This document shows, piece by piece, positions 20,859-30,251 of a stretch of DNA of 64,000 nt. A program made the translations under genes and the position numbers. Source of the DNA: Bacillus inaquosorum KCTC 13429 (lineage in GTDB: Bacteria; Bacillota; Bacilli; Bacillales; Bacillaceae); contig NZ_AMXN01000009.1 of NCBI RefSeq assembly GCF_000332645.1, forward strand, positions 124,001 through 188,000, in the 5' to 3' direction. Under the pieces are notes generated by a model. It was not told the DNA's origin. It saw only the letters and a list, made by a program, of their open reading frames with translations, and ran no database searches. Every line of letters starts with the position of its first letter. Position 1 is the first letter of the stretch.

Positions 20859-21221
20859 TTAAACATGAAAGCCGTCAATATCAAAATTTTCTAAGTCAAG
20901 ATTTAGGTTTTTCAATTGTTTCAACAGAACTTGAAATTTTAAGCAATCACCGTTTTTATATTCTTCAGGAATATCTTCAGGATGAGCAATTTTCATACCA
21001 GACTCAATCCATTGTTTACGATACAATTGAAATGCAGCCTCGATTAAATGATCCGGAGTTACAATAAAGCCTAAGCTGACATCATGATCCTCACTGTAGC
21101 CAAACTCAAAATCACAGCATGGACAAATATCAAACGTTTTTTGATACTCGCCTTTATACAAAGGATTTTGACTTAATCCCTTATATCCGCAAATTAAACA
21201 TGAATATAATTTTTCTTTCAA
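20859..21221 (-). CDS. CPCC-type cysteine-rich protein
   Basis: About 120 residues. It begins MKEKLYSCLICGYKGLSQNP, then FDICPCCDFEFGYSEDHD: a CxxC pair followed by CPCC, the signature of a small zinc-binding family widespread in Bacillus and often found among toxin-immunity genes. The rest is helical. TTG 21221 has AAAGAGGG six bases upstream, so I prefer it to the longer in-frame start at 21269. Function unknown; it may be an immunity-like protein without its toxin. Confidence 0.65.
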   Translation of the reverse strand: MKEKLYSCLICGYKGLSQNPLYKGEYQKTFDICPCCDFEFGYSEDHDVSLGFIVTPDHLIEAAFQLYRKQWIESGMKIAHPEDIPEEYKNGDCLKFQVLLKQLKNLNLDLENFDIDGFHV

Positions 21222-21356
21222 ATTAATCCCTCTTTTAACTGTTAATAAGTCGTGATAACATTTTATCATTTTGTAGTTCTCTGATAAGAATTAAAGGGTC
21301 TAATTATATAATAGGTACTTATTCGCCTTAAGATGTAGCGAGTTTGGAGTAATGAA

Positions 21357-21395
21357 AAAACAAAAAGCCCACTCTCATGAGGTGGGCTATATTCA
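21357..21395 (-). terminator. Terminator of rapK-phrK
   Basis: AGCCCAC/GTGGGCT stem with an inner CTC/GAG and a run of T on the minus-strand side, just after phrK. Confidence 0.8.
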
Positions 21396-21407
21396 TTGAT
21401 CTTTTCC

Positions 21408-21530
21408 TTAACCTCCGACTGGCCTTTCAGCAACTTGGATGCTAGATGGTGAATCTGTACTCAATTGCGTTAAAGCTGCTCCACTTAATATCACAGTTAA
21501 AATAGACACGCAAAGCACTAGTTTTTTCAT
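21408..21530 (-). CDS. phrK: Phr quorum-signalling pre-peptide PhrK
   Basis: A 40-residue pre-peptide with a signal-peptide-like N-terminus (MKKLVLCVSILTVILSGAAL) ending ...IQVAERPVGG. The ERPVG pentapeptide at the C-terminal end matches the PhrK signal of B. subtilis. After export and processing it would re-enter by the oligopeptide permease and inhibit RapK. Its ATG overlaps the rapK stop codon (ATGA), the usual coupled rap-phr arrangement. Confidence 0.9.
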   Translation of the reverse strand: MKKLVLCVSILTVILSGAALTQLSTDSPSSIQVAERPVGG

Positions 21531-22642
21531 AAGATTCCCTCCACCTGATTCATTTTCTGTTCAGCCCAAATCTTTTCATTGAAAAAGCCTGCAGCCTCTT
21601 CAAAAGCACCTATTGATTCAAATCTTTTTGCGGCTAAGTAAGATAATTCATCAACACTTTCAAGGTCATTTTGTTGTTTCAAAAATTCAATATGATCTAT
21701 GCAATTTTTAAAGTTGTTTTTTAATTCACCGCAATAAAGGTTGTATAAGATGCTGATTTTGGCTTCGTATATGTTATTCTCCATTGATATGAGTCTTTCC
21801 TGTGCTTTATTGTAAAAATGAATGGCTTTCGCTTTTTCGTCAATTTTAAATTGTTCTTTAATCATCATGAATATTGAATGGATATAATAAATTGAATCTG
21901 CCCAAGATTCCTCTTCTAAAGCCTTTTCAAGAGACTTAATACACTCATTGGATTTGTTCCAGTCAGAATAAACGATACTGAGATTGTGATATAACTGTGC
22001 TTCCAAAAATTCATCATTTACTTCCTTAGCAATGTTTATTGCCTCCAGATAATATTCTTCTGACTCTTCAAATCGTCTAATATCAGCATAGTTTGCTGCT
22101 GCAATCATTAATGATACAGCCAGTTTGCACTTGTAATCAGGGTATCGCTTATATATAGCGATGGCATTTTTTATGTAGTGTTGCGATACAACACTTTGTT
22201 TAACGAGAGTGTAAAGGTAGGAGACTTTGGAGTAAAATTCTGCTGCTTCGATCTCATCTGGAATTTCTGCAAGTTTTTTCTCTGCTAATCCGTATAAATT
22301 AATAGCTCGATCGTAATTTTTGTTATACGCTTCGTACATGGCTTCAAATAAATAAAAATTGTATTCCAATTTGTCGTTGGTTTTCTTAATAAAGGCTTGA
22401 TTGTCTTCAGTAAAGTAAGTGTGCTTTTGTAATGGTTCTCCTCGTGATGAGTGTAACAACATCTTATGTCTTTCTTCTAATAAACTGTAATATGCAAGAA
22501 CCTCCTGATCTTCTTCCATATTATCAAATTGTTTTTTAATCTCTGAGTAATACTTGATTGATTCATTAACCTTCTGTTTCTTTATAGCAATGTACCAATC
22601 ATTCAGCGCAGTAGCAACAACTTCTGAAGCAATCTTGCTCAT
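21527..22642 (-). CDS. rapK: Rap-family regulator RapK (TPR protein)
   Basis: 371 residues, standard Rap length. An N-terminal three-helix bundle (MSKIASEVVATALNDWYIAI at its start) is followed by tetratricopeptide repeats (for example AEFYSKVSYLYTLVKQSVVS and LEAQLYHNLSIVYSDWNKSN). Rap proteins dephosphorylate Spo0F or block response regulators such as ComA; RapK of 168 is reported to affect ComA. ATG 22642 follows AAAGAGGGG. Coupled with phrK, which encodes its inhibitory peptide; the phrK end of the operon carries the terminator. Confidence 0.9.
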   Translation of the reverse strand: MSKIASEVVATALNDWYIAIKKQKVNESIKYYSEIKKQFDNMEEDQEVLAYYSLLEERHKMLLHSSRGEPLQKHTYFTEDNQAFIKKTNDKLEYNFYLFEAMYEAYNKNYDRAINLYGLAEKKLAEIPDEIEAAEFYSKVSYLYTLVKQSVVSQHYIKNAIAIYKRYPDYKCKLAVSLMIAAANYADIRRFEESEEYYLEAINIAKEVNDEFLEAQLYHNLSIVYSDWNKSNECIKSLEKALEEESWADSIYYIHSIFMMIKEQFKIDEKAKAIHFYNKAQERLISMENNIYEAKISILYNLYCGELKNNFKNCIDHIEFLKQQNDLESVDELSYLAAKRFESIGAFEEAAGFFNEKIWAEQKMNQVEGIL

Positions 22643-22877
22643 CTAAACCCCTCTTTCTTAAAATTCAAAAATATCTCACAAAGATATTACCACAATCATA
22701 GGGAATTTTGTTAAAGAATGTAATCATTTTGAAGGTAATTGACTCAATGAAATAAAAAATGCATTAAAGAGCATGTTATAAGTTTTAATCTTGCCCCTGT
22801 AACGCTTTAATTTAAGTTCTTATTAGTAACATTTTGACCCCATTTTCCTACTAAGTATGAGGGAAGTGAGGAAAATC

Positions 22878-23360
22878 ATGAGAAAAAAGAACAACATTAA
22901 AAAATGGCTATTGATGATTGCTGCATTCTTAATAATCTGCATCGTAGCAATCATTGTAATGATCTCAGGAAACAAAGTGAAATATGAGGGCAGCGGAAAA
23001 AGCGGACTGTGGGTTTCTAACCTTGAAAAATCAGACAAGACGTCAATTGGATCTAATTACTTTCTAAATTTGTATTGGCAGGGGAGTAAGAAAGACGAAA
23101 AGAGGACTGTTGTTGAAAAAATCACCTTGTTCATAGATGGGAAAAAGTATGATGACAGAGAAGATTATGCTTTATCAGAGTATACAGGCGAAGAAATGCC
23201 AGGTGGAGGACACATGGAAGACCATATCGCTACCTTTGATTTTATGCCTGAAGATGAAGTGATAGGACATGATGTATTAGTTAAAGTGGAGTGGAAGACA
23301 GACGAGAAAAAACAAACAGAAGAAATCAAATTACATAAGAAGCTATGGTATAAAAGATAA
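22878..23360 (+). CDS. Membrane-anchored protein of unknown function
   Basis: About 160 residues. A positively charged start (MRKKNNIKKW) and one membrane segment (LLMIAAFLIICIVAIIVMIS) are followed by an extracytoplasmic beta-type domain of about 120 residues (YEGSGKSGLWVSNLEK ... VLVKVEWKTDEKKQTEEIKL). The block GKSGLWVSNLEK recalls small Bacillus surface proteins of unknown role. ATG 22878 follows GTGAGG. It is divergent from rapK and lies upstream of oxdD with 97 bases between. Confidence 0.65.
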   Translation: MRKKNNIKKWLLMIAAFLIICIVAIIVMISGNKVKYEGSGKSGLWVSNLEKSDKTSIGSNYFLNLYWQGSKKDEKRTVVEKITLFIDGKKYDDREDYALSEYTGEEMPGGGHMEDHIATFDFMPEDEVIGHDVLVKVEWKTDEKKQTEEIKLHKKLWYKR

Positions 23361-23457
23361 CGGTGATGATGGCCACTTTTTTATTTGCGGATCTCTAGGC
23401 ACAGCAATATGAGCCCCTGCATAGGCTGAAATAAAAAACTTGTTGAGGTGTTTACTG

Positions 23458-24628
23458 TTGGAAAAGCAGCCAATCAATCATGAAGACAGAAACGTGCCGC
23501 AGCCTATTCGAAGTGATGGAGCCGGAGCTATTGATGCGGGACCGCGTAATATGATGCGAGATATTCAAAATCCAAATATACTTGTTCCGCCTGTTACAGA
23601 CGAAGGTATGATTCCTAATTTGAGATTTTCATTCTCAGATGCTCCGATGAAATTAGATCACGGCGGCTGGTCACGTGAAATCACCGTTAGGCAGCTTCCG
23701 ATTTCGACCGCAATTGCAGGAGTAAATATGAGCTTAAATGCGGGAGGCGTACGTGAACTTCATTGGCATAAACAAGCGGAATGGGCTTATTGCTTTTGGG
23801 ACGGGCCCGCATCACCGCAGTTGACCAAGAGGGGCGAAATTTCATTGCTAATGTTGGTCCAGGCGATCTTTGGTACTTTCCCGCAGGAATTCCGCACTCC
23901 ATTCAAGGATTAGAACATTGCGAATTTCTGCTCGTCTTCGATGATGGAAACTTTTCTGAGTTTTCGACGTTAACCATTTCAGATTGGCTTGCACACACGC
24001 CAAAAGATGTTCTGTCTGCAAATTTTGGTGTCCCAGAGAATGCTTTTCACTCTCTTCCTTCAGAACAAGTCTATATTTATCAAGGAAATGTGCCGGGATC
24101 AGTCGCCAGTGAAGACATTCAGTCACCTTACGGAAAAGTCCCCTTGACTTTCAAATACGAGTTATTAAATCAAACCCCCATTCAAACGCCTGGGGGAAGC
24201 GTACGAATTGTGGACTCTTCTAACTTCCCGATTTCAAAAAACATAGCGGCAGCACTTGTTCAGATTGAGCCTGGCGCGATGAGAGAGCTTCATTGGCATC
24301 CCAATAGCGATGAATGGCAGTATTATTTGACAGGACAGGGACGCATGACAGTATTTATCGGGAATGGGATTGCCCGCACATTTGATTATAGAGCGGGCGA
24401 CGTTGGATACGTGCCTTCTAATGCTGGACATTATATACAAAACACTGGTACAGAAACGTTATGGTTTTTAGAAATGTTCAAAAGTGACCGCTATGCAGAC
24501 GTGTCACTCCATCAGTGGATGGTATTGACCCTAAAGAATTAGTGCAAGGCAACTTGAAGGCTGGATCAGTGATGCTCGATTCTCTGCGTAAGAAGAAAGT
24601 GCCTGTTGTGAAATATCCCAGCACGTGA
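23458..24628 (+). pseudogene. oxdD: Oxalate decarboxylase OxdD with two frameshifts
   Basis: Bicupin Mn enzyme that converts oxalate to formate and CO2; B. subtilis OxdD is a spore-interior protein. The first cupin ([14 protein letters not shown]) is broken at about 23793 by a one-base deletion. The next frame continues [16 protein letters not shown] through the rest of the first cupin and the second one ([20 protein letters not shown]). Near 24530 a second one-base deletion in the CCC tract ends translation early with LTLKN. The original frame continues [20 protein letters not shown] to TGA 24626-24628. With both bases restored the protein would have about 391 residues, normal length. TTG 23458 follows GAGGTG. 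Confidence 0.88.
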
Positions 24629-24710
24629 AGAAGTTAACCGATCACACAATGGATTTCACTATTGTTACGTTAAAAGCTGCAGTAGGGGTGAATGTTCATT
24701 AAAATACGAT

Positions 24711-24759
24711 ACACTGATATTAAAATCCCTATGTAAGATACGTTATATAGGGTTTTTCT
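24711..24759 (+). terminator. Terminator after oxdD
   Basis: AAAATCCCTAT pairs with ATAGGGTTTTT across a loop; it lies about 85 bases after the oxdD end. Confidence 0.75.
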
Positions 24760-24838
24760 GCTTGCATAGTATTGTTGTGAACTTTAAAATGTTTATGTGG
24801 AAATGATAACCATTATCTAATTGGCTACGGAGGCGAGA

Positions 24839-25141
24839 ATGAAAGCACTCACGATATTATCCAGTATTACTGCTCTTGGAATTTCAATCTTTGGACAATT
24901 ACTAGGAGTGCTAGATGATTCTTACGCTGTTGGAAATGCCTGGTTTGCAGGTGTTTTAGCTGGATTGATTACACTTCTTATTTTAATTGACAGTCAAGTG
25001 ATGACCAAAAGCTACATAGTAAGTTTAAGTACAATTTTAGGCATTCTGGGAGTAGGATTTTTATATGTCCCAGCTGCAATAATCAACATTTTCATAGGTA
25101 TTAAATTGGATAAGAAAAAGAAAGAAGAAGGCCTAAGATAA
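24839..25141 (+). CDS. Small membrane protein, three segments
   Basis: A 100-residue hydrophobic protein. Membrane segments lie roughly at residues 5-25 ([20 protein letters not shown]), 37-57 ([20 protein letters not shown]) and 67-90 ([20 protein letters not shown]), with a charged tail [13 protein letters not shown] 24839 follows GGAGGCGAGA. Family not recognised. A 34-residue membrane peptide gene follows 36 bases downstream on the same transcript. Confidence 0.65.
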   Translation: MKALTILSSITALGISIFGQLLGVLDDSYAVGNAWFAGVLAGLITLLILIDSQVMTKSYIVSLSTILGILGVGFLYVPAAIINIFIGIKLDKKKKEEGLR

Positions 25142-25177
25142 AAAATCCCTTAATTTATTTCTTAGGAGGGAAAGTGT

Positions 25178-25282
25178 ATGGATTTACCCACATGGGCTAA
25201 TATCATATTTACAATCATAGGTGCTGCAGGCTTCATAAGTTTAATGTGGTTCAGTTATTTTTCTGACAAAGCTGATCAATAA
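25178..25282 (+). CDS. 34-residue single-segment membrane peptide
   Basis: MDLPTWANIIFTIIGAAGFI then SLMWFSYFSDKADQ: one hydrophobic segment with a short polar tail. It has an excellent ribosome site (TTAGGAGGGAAAG) and is followed by a strong terminator at 25314-25353, which together support it as a real gene. It could be a membrane-active or regulatory peptide acting with the protein encoded just upstream; that is inference. Confidence 0.65.
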   Translation: MDLPTWANIIFTIIGAAGFISLMWFSYFSDKADQ

Positions 25283-25313
25283 AGCGATTTTCTGCAAAGG
25301 TTAAGTTTAAATA

Positions 25314-25353
25314 AGCAATGTAAACCCTGTTGTAAAGGGGTTTACATTGCTTA
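25314..25353 (+). terminator. Strong terminator
   Basis: AGCAATGTAAACCC pairs with GGGTTTACATTGCT over 14 bases, followed by a T-rich tail. Confidence 0.85.
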
Positions 25354-25414
25354 TTTATTTACGGTTTACATAATAATATTATTTTTCAGTAATGAAATTA
25401 TCAATCGTATTAAA

Positions 25415-25443
25415 CAACTAAATGATCTGTGTACTAAATATTC
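25415..25443 (+). other. Replication terminator (Ter) site, third in the window
   Basis: The 29-base element ends GTGTACTAAATATTC and matches the B. subtilis Ter consensus at 27 of 29 positions (the core has CTGTGTAC in place of CTATGTAC). The strong RTP-binding half lies on the right, so it should arrest forks moving leftwards through the window, the same polarity as the site at 51454. It lies between genes, about 26 kb from rtp, as expected for a back-up site. Confidence 0.85.
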
Positions 25444-25516
25444 ATTAAAAATGGAATAGATCGGCACTAAGGACTAAAGCTTATTTACAAAATCTTATGA
25501 TATAGAAACTCAATCA

Positions 25517-26200
25517 TTACATACGATTCTGTGCAACAAGAAGCTCAGGTGAATTATTTTTAGGGGAGTTCACTAATGATGAAACCTGATATGCTTCCAT
25601 GTCATCAGCATCATAAGGCACAAGTAAGCTTTGCAGATAATCAGGATTTGTATGTTGAGGATTCAGCCACTCTTTTTCATGATCATGAGTCAATATAACC
25701 GGCATTCGGTCGTGTATATCTTTCATGAGTTCATTAGGCTTAGTTGTTATGATTGTGCAGGTGTAAAGAGGGGTCCCTTGGTTTGTTTTCCACTTTTCAT
25801 ATAAGCCTGCAAACGAAAAAAGAGCAGATGATTTCAGCTTGATCCGCATCGGAATTTTCGTTTTGGGATCAAGCCGTTTCCATTCATAAAAACTGTCGGC
25901 TGGAATGATGCAGCGTTTGCTGACAAGCGGTTTTCGAAAGGCCGGTTTCTTGGGTAATGTTTCAGCTCGTGCGTTGATCATTTTATAGCCGATCTTTTCA
26001 TCTTTTGCCCAGGGAGGAATAAGACCCCATCTAATCATGCCTAGGCGATTATTTGATCCATCATTGATGATTGCCAGGATGCTTTGTGATGGAGCGACAT
26101 TATAGCTTGGATGGTATTCGTCTTTAGGTAAAAATTGATTGATGTCAAAGTGGTCAATAATATCTTCAAATGCAGAGAATAAAGTAAACCTGCCGCACAT
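25517..26200 (-). CDS. yoaM: SRAP (HMCES/YedK-type) DNA-protein crosslink protein YoaM
   Basis: About 227 residues. It begins MCGRFTLF, where Cys2 becomes the N-terminal residue that crosslinks covalently to abasic sites in single-stranded DNA. The other family motifs are present: WGLIPPWAKDEKIGYKMINA then RAET, FYEWKR, and HDRMPVILTHDHEKEWLNP with the catalytic His. SRAP proteins protect abasic sites and are part of the SOS-associated response. ATG 26200 is chosen because the Cys must be residue 2; AAGGATG lies upstream. A C-terminal fragment of a paralogue is at 7279. Confidence 0.9.
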   Translation of the reverse strand: MCGRFTLFSAFEDIIDHFDINQFLPKDEYHPSYNVAPSQSILAIINDGSNNRLGMIRWGLIPPWAKDEKIGYKMINARAETLPKKPAFRKPLVSKRCIIPADSFYEWKRLDPKTKIPMRIKLKSSALFSFAGLYEKWKTNQGTPLYTCTIITTKPNELMKDIHDRMPVILTHDHEKEWLNPQHTNPDYLQSLLVPYDADDMEAYQVSSLVNSPKNNSPELLVAQNRM

Positions 26201-26464
26201 GTCCATCATCCTTTTTGGGGTTTTTGAATATTGTACAGGCTGGATAGATGAAAATCAAAAAGGCGAAATGCACTGCAAGCTAACGGTTGAAGGTAGAAGC
26301 AATAAGGGCGGAAAAAATGTTCAATGAAAAAAGGACAGGCCAGTACCGATTTTGTTTATTGATTTTAAGATTCTGTAAACTTGATTGAATAGAGGTTCCA
26401 CTATTTGTATAATGACTTTGCAGCTTAGACTTTACATAACGAATGCGATAAGGAGGAAAGTGAA

Positions 26465-27184
26465 ATGAAGAACATTGTGTGTGCTGTGTTGATGTCATTT
26501 TTCGCTTTTATCAGCTTAGTTCCAACAGTTGATGCTGCTGTCATTGATCATGACAAAATATTAGGGTTCAATGAAGTTGTCCCAACTACTATTTCTCAAA
26601 AAGCCGCAAAACGGTTCCAGCCGTATTTGAAGGTTTATAGCGGCTGTGTGCCCTTTCCGGCAGTAGACGCACAAGGCAATACGAGTGGCGGGTTACAGCC
26701 GACTGGAGCGCCTGAAGGGGGTTGCAGCAAACATACCGGACAAGTTTATTCACGTTCAACTTGGTATAATGGCGTGTGGGCCATCATGTATTCTTGGTAT
26801 TTTCCGAAGGATGAGGCTTCTCCAAGTTTGGGTCATAGACATGACTGGGAAGGCATCGTAGTTTGGGTCGACAATCCTGCTAATCAAAATCCACAAGTTT
26901 TATCAATTGCATACTCTGGACACGGAAAATTTACAAATGTTCAACCGAATGATAGCAATATGAAGGATACACATCCATTAATTGCTTACGACAGCACATG
27001 GCCCTTAAACCATGAATTACATATTAGTGATCATGCAGCAGGGGGCACTCAACCATTAATCGGGTGGGAAGACTTAACTCCAGCAGCGAGAAATGCTTTA
27101 AATATAACAGATTTCGGTAAAGCAAATGTTCCTTTTAATGATCCCAATTTCACGAATCATGTAGTGAAGGCATGGTTTAGATAA
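26465..27184 (+). CDS. NEP1-like protein (NPP1 necrosis- and ethylene-inducing family)
   Basis: Secreted protein of 239 residues with signal peptide MKNIVCAVLMSFFAFISLVP (cleavage near residue 24, VDA). It carries the hallmark heptapeptide GHRHDWE at 123-129, the metal-binding motif of cytolytic NLPs, and two cysteines (61 and 87) in the positions of the type 1 disulfide. These proteins bind sphingolipids of plant plasma membranes and damage or alarm dicot tissue. ATG 26465 follows AAGGAGGAAAG. It is one of several plant-directed secreted proteins in this window. It is not in the 168 gene list I remember here, so it may be strain-specific. Confidence 0.9.
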   Translation: MKNIVCAVLMSFFAFISLVPTVDAAVIDHDKILGFNEVVPTTISQKAAKRFQPYLKVYSGCVPFPAVDAQGNTSGGLQPTGAPEGGCSKHTGQVYSRSTWYNGVWAIMYSWYFPKDEASPSLGHRHDWEGIVVWVDNPANQNPQVLSIAYSGHGKFTNVQPNDSNMKDTHPLIAYDSTWPLNHELHISDHAAGGTQPLIGWEDLTPAARNALNITDFGKANVPFNDPNFTNHVVKAWFR

Positions 27185-27339
27185 TTAATGAAGTATGATG
27201 CTGGATTAATCATTAGATTAGTTCAGCATTTTCATTACAGGATGTGTGAATTGACCCTAAAGACTTATTTATCAAAGTTTATATTGATCAAAGCTTCATA
27301 TTCCAATATATTGAAATAAAAAGGCTTGGGGGAATCTAA

Positions 27340-27771
27340 GTGAAAAAGTTCTTCACGTTAATCTTAGCTTTGTTTTTTATGTCAATCAGTGCAGGGAATG
27401 CTTCAGCAGCTATTGTAAAAAATGAGGAAAAAGTAAGCTTTACGATGACAGAAAATCAAAAAGAGTTCATGATGTCCGATGATTCAAATCCAAATAGGTT
27501 TCCGTCTCAGTTCGGCTACAGATTCACAATTTTTGATGCGGAAGGATGCACAATTCATGCTAGACTGTTTCGCCTTTCTTTATCAGGAAATGAAATCACG
27601 CTAAGTCAGAAAGATTTCACAGGCAACCATTTCGATTTCAGCGCAACTGATCAAGCAGAAGCGATGCCGTACAAGAATCATTATTTAGAGTTAACGAAAG
27701 ATCAGGGCTGTGGAGAAGTGAAAGTTAAAGGTTTATATGGTTATCAGTTTGATGAGTTATATGAATATTAA
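27340..27771 (+). CDS. Secreted protein of unknown function
   Basis: A 143-residue exported protein. The signal peptide MKKFFTLILALFFMSISAGN ASA-type cleavage near residue 23 leaves a small beta-rich domain with two cysteines (DAEGCTIHARLF and DQGCGEVKVKGLYGYQ). GTG 27340 follows GGGGGAAT. No family recognised. It lies just downstream of the NEP1-like gene on the same strand, with about 155 bases between, and has its own terminator. Confidence 0.65.
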   Translation: MKKFFTLILALFFMSISAGNASAAIVKNEEKVSFTMTENQKEFMMSDDSNPNRFPSQFGYRFTIFDAEGCTIHARLFRLSLSGNEITLSQKDFTGNHFDFSATDQAEAMPYKNHYLELTKDQGCGEVKVKGLYGYQFDELYEY

Positions 27772-27785
27772 TAAAAGATTGAACG

Positions 27786-27818
27786 TTAAGGCCGGTCTAA
27801 TACTTGGCCTTTTTTTAC
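27786..27818 (+). terminator. Terminator
   Basis: AAGGCC(GG)... pairs with GGCCTT and is followed by seven T. Confidence 0.75.
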
Positions 27819-28044
27819 GTGTCTAAAGATAAGATGAAAAGGACATTGATTGAAATGTTTTTTTCGCGTAGAAAAGCATGCCCGGCATAATTATCCCTCT
27901 GATATAGCAATTGGGGTGGGGAGCAAGTTCGGACGAATGATTTTAAATAAGAGCAAACCTAAGCAGTTTACATGATGTGGAGAAAAATTGATTTGTTAAA
28001 ATAAATATATAGTCACGTTAACTCATTGCGAAAGGGGATTATTT

Positions 28045-28818
28045 ATGTCCAAGACGGCGATAGTTACAGGTTCTGCAGGCGGATTAGGGAGAGGCATCGC
28101 AGAGAGACTATGTAAAGATGGTTTTCGTGTAGTGCTGCACGATATCAATGAAGCATTGCTAAATGAAACGCTTTCGGATTTTAAAGAGAAACACTTTCAG
28201 GTGATTGGTGTGAAAGGTGATGTATCAAAACGTGATGACCAATTCAATTTGGTTAAAGAAACAGTAGATCAGTTTGGCCGTTTAGATGTTTTTGTAAACA
28301 ATGCGGGGATTGAAGCTGTTTCTCCATTTTTGGAAATCACAGAAGAACAACTGAATAGATTATTTCAGGTTAATGTGAATGGAGTTGTCTTTGGCACTCA
28401 AGCAGCCGCTGACCAGTTAATCAAACAAGAAACAAAGGGCAAAATCATTAACGCATGCAGTATAGCGGGTCACGAGTCATTTGAAATGCTGGGCACATAT
28501 TCAGCGACGAAGCATGCGGTGAAGTCTTTTACACATTCAGCTGCTAAAGAGTTGGCGAAGTATAACATAACAGTGAATGCATATTGTCCCGGAGTCGCAA
28601 AAACAAAAATGTGGGACAGAATTGATGAAGAAATGGTGAAACATAGTGATGATTTGCAGCAAGGAGAAGCTTTTGAAAAATTTTCTTCGGAAATAGCCCT
28701 TAAAAGATATCAAACACCTGAGGACGTTGCTAATTTGGTATCATTCTTAGCTTCAGATGCTTCAGATTACATTACAGGCCAAGCCATATTAACTGATGGC
28801 GGTCTCGTTTATAGATGA
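28045..28818 (+). CDS. Short-chain dehydrogenase/reductase, acetoin reductase-like
   Basis: 257 residues with the classical SDR layout: cofactor motif [15 protein letters not shown] at residues 8-22, NNAG near 88, catalytic Ser in [11 protein letters not shown], and YSATKHAVK (catalytic Tyr and Lys near residues 153 and 157), then PGVAKTKMW. This long PGVAKT-type C-terminus resembles meso-2,3-butanediol dehydrogenase/acetoin reductases, which interconvert diacetyl, acetoin and butanediol with NADH. ATG 28045 follows AAAGGGG. It stands alone, and the substrate is a family inference. Confidence 0.8.
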   Translation: MSKTAIVTGSAGGLGRGIAERLCKDGFRVVLHDINEALLNETLSDFKEKHFQVIGVKGDVSKRDDQFNLVKETVDQFGRLDVFVNNAGIEAVSPFLEITEEQLNRLFQVNVNGVVFGTQAAADQLIKQETKGKIINACSIAGHESFEMLGTYSATKHAVKSFTHSAAKELAKYNITVNAYCPGVAKTKMWDRIDEEMVKHSDDLQQGEAFEKFSSEIALKRYQTPEDVANLVSFLASDASDYITGQAILTDGGLVYR

Positions 28819-28999
28819 TAAAAATCAATATATTGAAACTTTATAATATGAATTCTTTTTACTTGTATCAAACTGGTATAATAAAAACCGTTGAGAAGTT
28901 ATCGTGAAAAAGTCATAAAGAGGAGCAAAAGGAATTGTTTCAGTACCTTCATCCAATCTGATGGAGGGAACAAGACCGCTTTAAAATAGCCTATAAGTA

Positions 29000-29037
29000 A
29001 AAAAGAGGCTCGGCGTTATTTTACGCAGGCCTCTTTT
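29000..29037 (-). terminator. Terminator of pelB
   Basis: AAAAGAGGC/GCCTCTTTT stem immediately after the pelB stop on the minus strand, with flanking T and A runs. Confidence 0.75.
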
Positions 29038-29040
29038 GTG

Positions 29041-30081
29041 TCAGTAGCCAAATACCAGTGTTGTACTTTGTGATCCGGCGTATTTCGTGACAAATTCTTT
29101 TGTATACTGCGGCGTTTGGACACGGTAGCTGTAATTAGATCCGGGATTCCAGGAAGTCAGCGGAGAGGTTTGCTTGTTGAGAGACGGATAGCTGCCTGTA
29201 TCCTTGAAATAACCAGTGCCCTTGTCATCAAGGATCCCGCCTTTTTCACTGCCTTTTCCAAAGTAATTATATTCGGAATATATTTTTGCTTTTGTGGCAA
29301 TCGTAATCGCCTGGTTAAAGTTGTTGCTGTAATTGTTTTTAACATGAAAGTATCCGTATCTCATAAGACCCGGGCCTCTTACATACAGGTTCTCAAAATA
29401 ATTGTTGGCGATTGTCATGTGGGGATAGCCGTCATATTGATGCTGCGAATCATCTGGGTATCCTAAAATCAAACCGTATTTATGATTCGCGAATTTTGAG
29501 TTGCTGATCGTGATATAATCTGCTGATTTTCCGATATACAGGAGCTTGTCCAAATCACTTCCGATTGCACTATAGCTGTGGCCTGAGAATGTGACGTGGT
29601 CAATCCAATAGTTGATGCCGGAATCTAAATAAAGCTGGATATCATTATTTCCATTAATCTGCGGACTGTGTTCAAAAGTCAGATTTTGAAAAATGACGTT
29701 TCCAGAGGCAGATGACGTTGTTAAATAAATATTTTTTAGCGTTTTTTTCGCGTATGAGCCTACGAGTGTTTTATTTGAACCAATGGTGACTGTTGTTTTC
29801 GAAGATGCGGAAAGATCATTTTGAAGCACTAAAATTTTCGGAGTAGATCCTCCTAGATGGGTTTTTAAATCACTTACGCTTTGAATGTAAACAATCTGAC
29901 CGTTTTTTCCGCCCGTTGTGCTCGCTTTAGAAATGCCTTTTTCATTTTTAGCATTTCCGGCAAATCCTAAAAGGCCATTCGTTGAGGTATTTGGAAAATC
30001 GACGGCGCCTAACGCTTTTCCAGGCAAAAGAACCAATAACAAACTGAACATGGCCAACCATAAACAAAATCGTTTCATCAT
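29041..30081 (-). CDS. pelB: Secreted pectate lyase PelB (PL1 family)
   Basis: About 346 residues. Signal peptide [20 protein letters not shown] ends near GKALG. The mature right-handed beta-helix has [10 protein letters not shown], the Ca-binding region [20 protein letters not shown] and later [20 protein letters not shown], where the catalytic Arg of the xRGP motif and the following RYG are conserved. It cleaves polygalacturonate/pectin by beta-elimination. GGGAG precedes the ATG pair. Nearly identical to B. subtilis PelB as I remember it. Terminated by the hairpin at 29000. Confidence 0.93.
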   Translation of the reverse strand: MMKRFCLWLAMFSLLLVLLPGKALGAVDFPNTSTNGLLGFAGNAKNEKGISKASTTGGKNGQIVYIQSVSDLKTHLGGSTPKILVLQNDLSASSKTTVTIGSNKTLVGSYAKKTLKNIYLTTSSASGNVIFQNLTFEHSPQINGNNDIQLYLDSGINYWIDHVTFSGHSYSAIGSDLDKLLYIGKSADYITISNSKFANHKYGLILGYPDDSQHQYDGYPHMTIANNYFENLYVRGPGLMRYGYFHVKNNYSNNFNQAITIATKAKIYSEYNYFGKGSEKGGILDDKGTGYFKDTGSYPSLNKQTSPLTSWNPGSNYSYRVQTPQYTKEFVTKYAGSQSTTLVFGY

Positions 30082-30251
30082 AATATGCTCCCTTTCAATT
30101 TTAATAAATTTCCTCGTGGGGATTATTATTACAGTTAATGGAAAGGAATAATAGGTTCTATCTTCCTAAATTAAAGCCGGGTTATTTAAAAATATACGAT
30201 CGCGTTTTAAAGACACACTTTTAATTGAAATAGGAAAGGATTGATACACCG

